Shown piece after piece: positions 1-5,072 of a DNA stretch of 5,238 bases (positions are counted from its first letter, which is position 1; the number at the start of each line of letters is the position of its first letter). This stretch comes from an uncultured Rhodospirillaceae bacterium (GTDB taxonomy: Bacteria; Pseudomonadota; Alphaproteobacteria; Rhodospirillales; Casp-alpha2): assembly GCA_913048145.1 (NCBI GenBank), contig CAJWVP010000220.1, positions 1 to 5,238 of the forward strand, written 5' to 3'. A program made the translations under genes and the position numbers. The notes beneath the pieces are model-generated. The model worked only from the letters and a program-made list of their open reading frames with translations, made no database searches and was not told the DNA's origin.

Positions 1-1
1 C

Positions 2-235
2 CAATCAAAATTGGGCGACATGGACACAGAATTGTTCAAGGAGTGGTTTCAGGCATTCGCGCAGGCCGCTGGTATCACGCTGCACATAGAAAACTTATAT
101 GGTGAAAATAACCATCATATTATCGAATCTTGTTACAAGGCGCTGGCGCGGGCATTGCGCAACGCAATTACCATCGACCCCCGCAAGGCGGAGGACGTGC
201 CGTCGACGAAGGGGACATTGGGCGGCTCGCTTTAG
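2..235 (+). CDS. hisB: Imidazoleglycerol-phosphate dehydratase, C-terminal part (5' end outside window)
   Basis: HisB dehydrates imidazole glycerol phosphate to imidazole acetol phosphate in cytosolic histidine synthesis. Only about the last 77 residues are present; the family is usually near 195-200 residues, so the beginning lies before the window. The reading frame is open from base 2. The visible part contains a GDMDTELFKEWFQAFA segment and the family signature around ENNHHIIESCYKALARAL (roughly bases 98-157), whose paired histidines and glutamate bind the catalytic metals. It ends in PSTKGTLGGSL, slightly longer than the PSxKGxL ending I recall for many HisB proteins. It appears to be the single-function form, since there is no phosphatase domain in the visible part, but the N-terminus cannot be seen. 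It is followed 47 nt later by the DUF2628 gene in the same direction. Confidence 0.96.
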   Translation, partial: QSKLGDMDTELFKEWFQAFAQAAGITLHIENLYGENNHHIIESCYKALARALRNAITIDPRKAEDVPSTKGTLGGSL

Positions 236-282
236 CTGGCCCGGCACACGCGCCGTGTGTTGAACGCCCTTGGATGCGAACC

Positions 283-684
283 ATGAGAACCTACAGCGTA
301 CATATCCGCCGCCACGGCCTTGACTTCGATCGCGACGTCGTTGTGGTCAAGGAGGGGTTTAGTTGGCCGGCATTCTTGTTCAACATCTTTTGGGCATTGT
401 GGCACCGCCACTGGCTGGCGGCTATTGCCTTGTTAGTGATCCCTTTGGGCATTGCCATTATCACCAATGTCATCGGTCTCGCGCTGGCCGGCCAAACAAT
501 CCTAATTATGGGTTGGTTGGTCATGGTTGGCATACTTGCCAACGACGTGCGTCGCTACTATTTGGAACTCGGTGGATTTGTCGAAGATGGCATCACCACT
601 GGCAAGGCTTCGGATGATGCACTTTACAACTATCTCCGGGACACGGCGACGCCCCCTAAAAATACCTCCCGATACATGCTATGA
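283..684 (+). CDS. DUF2628-family small inner-membrane protein
   Basis: A 133-residue protein of unknown function that resembles the DUF2628 family. The N-terminus (MRTYSVHIRRHG) is followed by a conserved-looking KEGFSWPAFLFNIFWALWHR stretch at residues 23-42, a hydrophobic membrane-associated segment. Two clear transmembrane helices follow at about 44-63 and 65-87. Next come an ANDVRRYYLELGGF motif (86-99) and a soluble tail. I chose the ATG at 283 because family members typically begin MRTY. An in-frame ATG at 274 gives a 3-residue longer form, and neither start has a strong ribosome binding site. The open frame back to 130 overlaps hisB in another frame and is not credible as coding. The stop overlaps the hisH start as ATGA, implying coupled translation. 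Its role in a histidine operon is not known; membership of the operon is seen, function is not. Confidence 0.88.
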   Translation: MRTYSVHIRRHGLDFDRDVVVVKEGFSWPAFLFNIFWALWHRHWLAAIALLVIPLGIAIITNVIGLALAGQTILIMGWLVMVGILANDVRRYYLELGGFVEDGITTGKASDDALYNYLRDTATPPKNTSRYML

Positions 685-1325
685 GCGTCTGTATCGTCGA
701 CTATGGATCGGGAAACCTGCGTTCTGCCGCCAAGGCGTTCGAACGGGCCGTTGCGGAAGCCGGTTTGTCCATGACCATCACCGTCACTGCAGACCCCGAT
801 CAGGTGGCTGCGGCCGATCGTGTCGTCCTGCCGGGCGTAGGTGCCTTTGCAGATTGCAAGCGCGGTTTGACTGCCGTAGATGGAATGCCTGACGCCGTTC
901 ACCGCGCCGTCCGCGAGGGTGGCCGACCGTTCCTCGGAATTTGTGTTGGCATGCAGCTCATGGCGGCCCGCGGCTTGGAGCACGGTGTCACCGATGGTTT
1001 TGCCTGGTTGGAAAGCGAAGTCGATGCCATCAAACCTAAAGATACCACTTTCAAAATACCCCATATGGGTTGGAACGAACTCACATTTGCAGAAACCCGC
1101 CATCCCGTTCTTAAGGACCTCGATGATGGCACTCACGCCTATTTCGTCCACTCCTATCATATGGTGTGCACGGATTCCGCCGATATCCTCGCGTCCACCG
1201 ACTATGGTGGGCCGGTGACCGCTGCGGTTGGCCGGGACAACCTGTTCGGCACCCAATTTCACCCAGAGAAAAGTCAGGCTACAGGCTTAAAGTTAATCAA
1301 AAATTTCCTCAGTTGGGCCCCATGA
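681..1325 (+). CDS. hisH: Imidazole glycerol phosphate synthase, glutaminase subunit HisH
   Basis: HisH is the class I glutamine amidotransferase subunit of IGP synthase. It hydrolyses glutamine and passes ammonia through HisF to the cyclase site. The protein has 214 residues, normal for the family. It begins with VDYGSGNLRS (residues 6-15). The oxyanion-strand motif PGVGAF is at 51-56, the nucleophile is Cys88 in GICVGMQ, and His194 and Glu196 in FHPEKSQ complete the triad. All key residues are present, so it should be active. The start codon overlaps the DUF2628 stop (ATGA). No clear Shine-Dalgarno sequence lies upstream (the local bases are C- and A-rich), so translation probably depends on ribosomes finishing the upstream gene. 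hisA follows after 22 nt. Its partner subunit gene hisF is two genes downstream. Confidence 0.98.
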   Translation: MSVCIVDYGSGNLRSAAKAFERAVAEAGLSMTITVTADPDQVAAADRVVLPGVGAFADCKRGLTAVDGMPDAVHRAVREGGRPFLGICVGMQLMAARGLEHGVTDGFAWLESEVDAIKPKDTTFKIPHMGWNELTFAETRHPVLKDLDDGTHAYFVHSYHMVCTDSADILASTDYGGPVTAAVGRDNLFGTQFHPEKSQATGLKLIKNFLSWAP

Positions 1326-1347
1326 ACGCCCACCCCGAGACATTGCT

Positions 1348-2085
1348 ATGATCTTTTTTCCTGCTATTGATCTGAAGGACGGTCACTGCGTCCGGCTTCT
1401 CCGGGGCGAGATGGAGGCCGCGACGGTTTTCAATGATAATCCCGCCAGCCAGGCGGCCACGTTCGAGTCGGAAGGTTGCAAATGGCTACATCTTGTTGAT
1501 CTAAACGGTGCTTTCGAGGGCCGTCCGGTCAACGGCAGTGCGGTTGACGCTATTCTCCAGGCGATTTCCATCCCGGTGGAGTTGGGCGGGGGCATCCGCG
1601 ACCGCGAGACCATCGCGATGTGGTTAGACAAGGGTGTCGCCCGGGTAATTTTAGGAACGGCCGCCGTCCGTGACCCGACGCTAGTGCGCGACGCTTGCCG
1701 CGCCTACCCGGGCCAGGTGGCTCTTGGCGTCGACGCCAAGGACGGTTACGTCGCCGTCGAGGGCTGGGCTAAAACGGCGGAAATCAGCGCCTTGGACCTG
1801 GCCCGGCAATTCGAAGACGCCGGCGCGGCCGCCTTGATATACACGGACATCACTCGTGATGGGGCCATGCAGGGTCCAAATATTGACGCCACATTGGCCC
1901 TTGCCGATGCCGTCTCGATCCCAGTTATCCTGTCCGGCGGCGTGTCGTCCATCGCCGATCTGGCGGCCGTCAAGGCGGCTGCCGGTGACCGCCTGGAGGG
2001 TGTCATCAGTGGGCGGGCTGTGTACGACGGCCACATCGACGTCGCCGCGGCCACGGCCTTGTTGGCGGGAGACGCGCGATGTTGA
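1348..2085 (+). CDS. hisA: ProFAR isomerase HisA (phosphoribosylformimino-AICAR-phosphate isomerase)
   Basis: HisA converts ProFAR to PRFAR by an Amadori rearrangement, producing the substrate of the HisF/HisH synthase. The 245-residue length is typical. It is a half-barrel-duplicated TIM barrel. FPAIDLKDG near the N-terminus carries the catalytic Asp8. GVDAKDG (127-133) carries the second conserved Asp129. Phosphate-binding loops are visible as LGGGIRD (79-85), ILGTAAV (101-107), LSGGVSS (195-201) and ISGRAVYDG (220-228). YTDITRDG (165-172) follows the family pattern. The start ATG has only a weak upstream CGAGA (1336-1340). The coding end overlaps the hisF start by 7 nt, favouring coupled expression of sequential pathway enzymes. 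No missing residue or frame problem is seen. Confidence 0.98.
   Translation: MIFFPAIDLKDGHCVRLLRGEMEAATVFNDNPASQAATFESEGCKWLHLVDLNGAFEGRPVNGSAVDAILQAISIPVELGGGIRDRETIAMWLDKGVARVILGTAAVRDPTLVRDACRAYPGQVALGVDAKDGYVAVEGWAKTAEISALDLARQFEDAGAAALIYTDITRDGAMQGPNIDATLALADAVSIPVILSGGVSSIADLAAVKAAAGDRLEGVISGRAVYDGHIDVAAATALLAGDARC
2067..2071 (+). promoter_or_regulatory. Ribosome binding site for hisF, inside hisA
   Basis: GGGAG lies 7 nt before the hisF ATG at 2079 and within the last codons of hisA. It supports this start for hisF and the overlapping arrangement of the two genes. Confidence 0.6.
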
Positions 2086-2852
2086 AGGCGCGGGTCATCC
2101 CTTGCTTGGACGTCGCCGGCGGTCGCGTCGTAAAGGGCGTCAATTTTGTCGATCTGGTGGATGCTGGCGACCCGGTGGAACAGGCCAGGGTGTATGACGC
2201 CGCCGGTGCGGACGAACTTACGTTCCTCGACATCACCGCTAGTCACGAAAACCGCGAAACTATTTACGACGTCGTCGGCAACACGGCGGAACAATGCTTC
2301 ATGCCGCTGACCGTCGGCGGCGGCGTTCGCACCATTGAGGACGTCCGCAAACTCCTGTTGGCCGGTGCCGACAAGGTGTCCGTAAATACCGCGGCCGTGA
2401 AGAACCCCGACTTCGTGCGTGAGGCAGCGGAAAAATTTGGCGCGCAATGCATTGTTATTGCCGTCGATGCTAAAAGCATTGGACCTGGGAAGTTCGAAAT
2501 TTTCACCCATGGAGGTCGCGAGCCGACGGGCATTGATGCCGTCCAGTGGTCGCAGCGGATGGCCGCGTATGGCGCAGGAGAAATACTGCTAACGTCCATG
2601 GACCGTGACGGCACCAAACAGGGCCTCAACATACCGCTGACGCGCGCGGTTTCCGACGCCGTGCCCATCCCGGTGATCGCCTCAGGCGGGGTTGGCACAC
2701 TCGATCACATGGTCGAAGGGATCACCAAAGGCCACGCCTCTGCCGTTCTGGCGGCCTCGATTTTCCATTTCGGCATCTTTACCATTGGCCAAACTAAGGC
2801 GCATATGGCGGCGTCCGGGGTGCCCGTGCGCGACGCCCCACAGGCGCCCTAA
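2079..2852 (+). CDS. hisF: Imidazole glycerol phosphate synthase, cyclase subunit HisF
   Basis: HisF uses ammonia delivered by HisH to convert PRFAR into imidazole glycerol phosphate and AICAR, linking histidine and purine synthesis. The protein has 257 residues, the usual length. The TIM-barrel landmarks are intact. RVIPCLDV (5-12) carries catalytic Asp11, and VIAVDAK (126-132) carries Asp130. Phosphate loops are TVGGGVRT (78-85), KVSVNTAAV (99-107), SMDRDGTKQG (173-182) and IASGGVGT (200-207). The ending AASIFHFGIFTI is family-like. The ATG at 2079 is inside the end of hisA and has a GGGAG site at 2067-2071. hisE follows after 23 nt. Everything expected for an active cyclase is present. Confidence 0.98.
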   Translation: MLKARVIPCLDVAGGRVVKGVNFVDLVDAGDPVEQARVYDAAGADELTFLDITASHENRETIYDVVGNTAEQCFMPLTVGGGVRTIEDVRKLLLAGADKVSVNTAAVKNPDFVREAAEKFGAQCIVIAVDAKSIGPGKFEIFTHGGREPTGIDAVQWSQRMAAYGAGEILLTSMDRDGTKQGLNIPLTRAVSDAVPIPVIASGGVGTLDHMVEGITKGHASAVLAASIFHFGIFTIGQTKAHMAASGVPVRDAPQAP

Positions 2853-2865
2853 AGCGAAATTGAGC

Positions 2866-2870
2866 GGAGA
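2866..2870 (+). promoter_or_regulatory. Ribosome binding site for hisE
   Basis: GGAGA in the short hisF-hisE gap, 5 nt before the ATG at 2876. It fixes the start of hisE and shows that this gene can be initiated independently of hisF translation. Confidence 0.7.
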
Positions 2871-2875
2871 CAACC

Positions 2876-3220
2876 ATGGCCGACAGCAGCCCCACCATCG
2901 ACCAACTGTATGAGGTTATCGCCAGCCGGCGCGGCGCCGATCCTCGCGAATCCTACACAGCGAAGCTTTATGCTGACGGCCGCGCCAAGATCGTCCGCAA
3001 GTTCGGAGAAGAAGCCATCGAGGTATGCGTGGCTACGCTCAGCGAAGGCCGGGACGAGGTAATCGCGGAAAGCGGCGATCTCCTGTATCACCTTCTGGTG
3101 CTCTGGGCTGACCAGGGCATCACGCCGGATCAAGTCTGGGCTGAGCTGGAGACCCGGTTCGGCACTTCCGGCATCATTGAAAAGACATCCCGTGCTACCA
3201 CTCCGACCCTAGAGGATTGA
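2876..3220 (+). CDS. hisE: Phosphoribosyl-ATP pyrophosphatase HisE
   Basis: HisE hydrolyses phosphoribosyl-ATP to phosphoribosyl-AMP, the second step of histidine synthesis. The protein is 114 residues and is the stand-alone form, not fused to HisI (PR-AMP cyclohydrolase), as is usual in alphaproteobacteria. It belongs to the all-alpha MazG-like NTP pyrophosphohydrolases. KFGEEAIEV (42-50) carries Glu45, Glu46 and Glu49, and ESGDLLYHLLVL (65-76) carries Glu65 and Asp68; these acidic residues bind the metal ions. The early segment SYTAKLYADGRAKIVRK is also typical. The C-terminal part after about residue 97 is less conserved. The HIT gene begins 4 nt after the stop. Confidence 0.97.
   Translation: MADSSPTIDQLYEVIASRRGADPRESYTAKLYADGRAKIVRKFGEEAIEVCVATLSEGRDEVIAESGDLLYHLLVLWADQGITPDQVWAELETRFGTSGIIEKTSRATTPTLED
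3211..3216 (+). promoter_or_regulatory. Ribosome binding site for the HIT gene, inside hisE
   Basis: AGAGGA overlaps the last hisE codons and lies 8 nt before the ATG at 3225. It supports this start and ties the HIT gene to the operon. Confidence 0.65.
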
Positions 3221-3224
3221 CCCA

Positions 3225-3593
3225 ATGGCCTACGATAACGATAACGTATTCGCAAAAATTTTGCGCGGCGAATTGCCCTGTGACAAAGTCTATGAGAACG
3301 ACCATGCTCTGGCCTTCAAAGACATTCAGCCTCAGGCGCCCGTCCATATCCTGGTTATCCCCAAGGGCCCATATGTTTCTATGGATGACTTCTCTGAAAA
3401 CGCCAGCGATGCTGAGATTTCTGAGTTTTTCCGGGTCGTCGGACAGGTGGCCCGCGATGCGCGCGTCGTCGAAACTGGCTATCGAATGCTCGCCAACCAT
3501 GGCGATGATGGCCGCCAGGAGGTGCCGCATTTCCACGTCCATGTGTTTGGCGGACGCGATCTCGGCGGCATGGTTCGCCGCGTTTCGGCCTAA
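3225..3593 (+). CDS. HIT-domain (HINT-like) nucleotide hydrolase/transferase
   Basis: A 122-residue histidine-triad protein of the HINT branch. These proteins hydrolyse purine nucleoside phosphoramidates and related AMP adducts in the cytosol. The core reads NVFAKILRGELPCDKVYEND at 7-26, then HILVIPKGPY (41-50), and the triad motif HFHVHVFGG at 102-110, with His104 as the expected nucleophile. The length is normal. It is the last gene of the his operon here, 4 nt after hisE with its own Shine-Dalgarno sequence. Co-occurrence with hisE is common in alphaproteobacteria as far as I recall, but its physiological substrate is not established by this sequence. Its TAA stop overlaps the stop of the opposing crotonase gene by 4 nt (3590-3593). 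Confidence 0.95.
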   Translation: MAYDNDNVFAKILRGELPCDKVYENDHALAFKDIQPQAPVHILVIPKGPYVSMDDFSENASDAEISEFFRVVGQVARDARVVETGYRMLANHGDDGRQEVPHFHVHVFGGRDLGGMVRRVSA

Positions 3594-4444
3594 GCCCCGG
3601 GGTTTGATTTGCGTGATTTTCCTGGCCCTTGCTGTGAAGGGCGCCTCAGCCCAGTGGGCTTACCCTCTGACTTAGAAGCCTTTCCCGGCACCGAGCCGCC
3701 ACGTCCCTCGCCGGCCTTGAACCGCGCCGCGCCGATAGTGGCCTCTTGGGCCTTGGCGGCCTGAGCGCCTCTTTCCTCTTCAATCAGGCGCGCCGCCTCG
3801 CCGCCGTCGAAAGCCGCCCAAGCCGCGGCCCGGTCTGCGGCCATGGCCAGGGGCGGGAACGCGGAAATTTCCCGGGCCAATGCCTTGGCGGCGTCTAGCG
3901 CCTTACCGGCGGGCACCACCCGGTCCGCCAGGCCTACTCGCCCCGCCTCATCGGCGGCCATCGGCCGACCAGTCAACAACATGTCCAAAGCGCGCGCTCG
4001 GCCGACGACGGCTGGTAGGCGGGTCGGTGTGCCGTCCGACATGGGCACCCCGAATCGCCGGCAAAAGACACCGAACACGGCGGTCTCGCTGGCGACGCGC
4101 AGGTCTGCCCACAAAGCCAAACCCAGGCCGCCCGCGACGGCATGGCCTTCCACTGCGGCGATCACCGGTTTGGCACAGCGTCTCGACAGGGGGCCAGCTG
4201 CGCCAGCCCAAGGTTTGTAGGCGGCGTTCGTATTGGCCATTTCGTGAAGATCGGCGCCCGCACAGAACACCCCACCGGCGCCCGTTAACACTATTGCGGC
4301 GATCGCGTCATTGGCCTCAATTTGTGCCACAATGTCACCAAAATTTGCGATCGTTTGTATATCCATGGCATTTTGGGCGCCTGGGCGATCAATGGTTAAG
4401 ATCGCCAATTCACGGTCCAGGTTCAGGTGAATGCCTTCCGTCAT
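3590..4444 (-). CDS. Crotonase/enoyl-CoA hydratase family protein lacking both canonical catalytic glutamates
   Basis: A 284-residue crotonase-superfamily protein that probably binds an acyl-CoA; its reaction cannot be named. Visible elements are AILTIDRPGAQNAMD (14-28), the oxyanion-hole and CoA-binding segment VFCAGADL (59-66), VEGHAVAGGLGLALWADLRV (98-117), and FGVFCRRFGVPMSDGTPTRL (124-143), followed by GLADRVVP. Aligned by eye with rat mitochondrial hydratase, Glu144 corresponds to Gly108 and Glu164 to Cys128, so ordinary hydratase chemistry is doubtful. Residues 245-284 form a Gly/Ser/Lys/Arg/Pro-rich tail beyond the usual end. I chose the ATG at 4444 because MTEGIHLNLD fits the family start and a GGGGG (4457-4453) lies 8 nt upstream. 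An in-frame start at 4540 would add 32 unconserved residues. It converges on the HIT gene. Confidence 0.9.
   Translation of the reverse strand: MTEGIHLNLDRELAILTIDRPGAQNAMDIQTIANFGDIVAQIEANDAIAAIVLTGAGGVFCAGADLHEMANTNAAYKPWAGAAGPLSRRCAKPVIAAVEGHAVAGGLGLALWADLRVASETAVFGVFCRRFGVPMSDGTPTRLPAVVGRARALDMLLTGRPMAADEAGRVGLADRVVPAGKALDAAKALAREISAFPPLAMAADRAAAWAAFDGGEAARLIEEERGAQAAKAQEATIGAARFKAGEGRGGSVPGKASKSEGKPTGLRRPSQQGPGKSRKSNPGA
3625..3660. repeat. Two adjacent small inverted repeats at the convergent gene end (possible weak terminator)
   Basis: GCCCTT (3625-3630) pairs with AAGGGC (3637-3642) across a 6-nt loop, and AGCCC (3648-3652) pairs with GGGCT (3656-3660) across a 3-nt loop. They lie just past the his operon stop and inside the C-terminal tail codons of the opposing crotonase gene. 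No T-run follows on either strand, so a classical Rho-independent terminator is not shown. They could slow or punctuate transcription where the two units meet, but they may also be chance in GC-rich DNA. Confidence 0.3.
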
Positions 4445-4608
4445 TGGCTGTGCCCCCAATCTGCTGATTGTCACCATATCGTTAGGCGGAGGCCGTGGCG
4501 ACCTGGTTTTGGCGCCTTTGAAACACTTAATCCAAGACAATTACGGTGCAGGATGGATGGCTTAGAGCGGCCGTATAACCACACCCACGGCCAAGAAAGC
4601 GCCCCTCC
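4445..4608. other. Intergenic region between divergent crotonase and hemerythrin remnant
   Basis: 164 bases lie between the crotonase start and the broken hemerythrin gene, whose direction is opposite. Promoters for both should have been here, yet I find no convincing -35/-10 pair on either strand. The only structured element I see is the inverted repeat at 4569-4592, listed separately. Confidence 0.5.
4569..4592. repeat. Perfect 6-bp inverted repeat upstream of the hemerythrin remnant
   Basis: GGCCGT (4569-4574) and ACGGCC (4587-4592) are exact reverse complements separated by 12 nt. They sit 17 nt before the ATG of the hemerythrin remnant. This could be an operator or a small hairpin in the leader. 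No known regulator site is recognised, and a 6-bp arm can arise by chance. Confidence 0.35.
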
Positions 4609-5009
4609 ATGAGCACCCTGGCGGGGCAATCGGAATGGAGTGTCGGGAACGAGCTCTTGGACGCGGACTAAAAACGCCTGAGCGCGATCATTCAGGACAT
4701 TGGCAAGCACCGCGGGGCGAATACCATCGCAAGCTATCTGATCTGCGAGCGGGAGGATTTAACGAAAACCCATTTCGCCCGCGAGGAGATAATGATGGAG
4801 GAATCCGAGGTGCCGATTCTAGCGACCCATACGAAGGCGCAAGCCAAATTTATTAAATAGCTGTATGTTATCCATCAGGCCTTTGCCGCGTTAAGTAAAA
4901 ATAGGCCCCAAACATCGATGACGCGAAAGGCGAATTGCAAAGTGGGCTCACGAATCACATCGTTAAGACGGACATGGGCCTCAAGGGGCAATTGTATCGC
5001 CGCCGCTTC
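4609..5009 (+). pseudogene. Broken bacteriohemerythrin gene
   Basis: Hemerythrins are four-helix proteins that bind O2 at a di-iron site. Reading from ATG 4609 through stops gives SEWSVGNELLDAD, a TAA at 4669-4671, KRLSAIIQDIGKH, then THFAREEIMMEESEVP, ATHTKAQAKFIK, and a TAG at 4858-4860 followed by LYVIHQAFAALSKNRP. The match resumes in another frame (4911 onward) as NIDDAKGELQSGLTNHIVKTDMGLKGQL. Of the seven expected iron ligands, the first His coincides with the TAA and the fourth of the five His ligands (second of the HxxxH pair) is Gln (CAA, 4840-4842). The His/Glu of HFAREE, the His of ATH and the His/Asp of NHIVKTD remain. About four residues also seem missing between W and SVG. The frameshift lies near 4899-4910, best explained by loss of one C in the C-run. 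With several independent lesions it cannot encode a working hemerythrin. The 3' limit is approximate. Confidence 0.88.
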
Positions 5010-5060
5010 CCCGCGGACGGACAACCGTGTAAGGTGTTTGCCCATGTTGGAACGCAAGCA

Positions 5061-5065
5061 GGGAG
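5061..5065 (+). promoter_or_regulatory. Ribosome binding site for the PhyH-family gene
   Basis: GGGAG lies 7 nt before the ATG at 5073. It decides the start, because the same frame is open upstream back to 4905 through hemerythrin-derived sequence. Confidence 0.55.
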
Positions 5066-5072
5066 CGCGCGC

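Noticed and set aside
130..282. Upstream extension of the DUF2628 frame into hisB
   Set aside because: It overlaps the conserved HisB C-terminus in another frame, its residues look like random GC-rich translation, and the family starts at MRTY (283).
630..1262. Minus-strand ORF (210 codons) antisense to hisH
   Set aside because: It mirrors the hisH coding frame, has no recognisable domain and no ribosome binding site.
1746..2510. Long minus-strand ORF (254 codons) across hisA and hisF
   Set aside because: It lies antisense to two well-conserved enzymes and resembles no family I know. Long antisense frames are expected in GC-rich coding DNA.
3595..3602. CCCCGGGG palindrome just past the HIT stop as a terminator
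   Set aside because: With no loop it cannot form a hairpin, there is no T-run, and it is coding sequence of the opposing gene.
4445..4540. 32-residue N-terminal extension of the crotonase gene
   Set aside because: The extra residues have no family similarity, and the ATG at 4444 fits the usual start with a G-run 8 nt upstream.
4518..4546. Possible promoter TTGAAA - 17 nt - TTACGG before the hemerythrin remnant
   Set aside because: The -35-like box is fair but the -10-like hexamer matches the consensus poorly; it is too weak to report as a promoter.
4635..4856. Plus-strand ORF (73 codons) overlapping the hemerythrin remnant
   Set aside because: The recognisable hemerythrin residues are in a different frame; this frame shows no motif and is an accident of the pseudogene.
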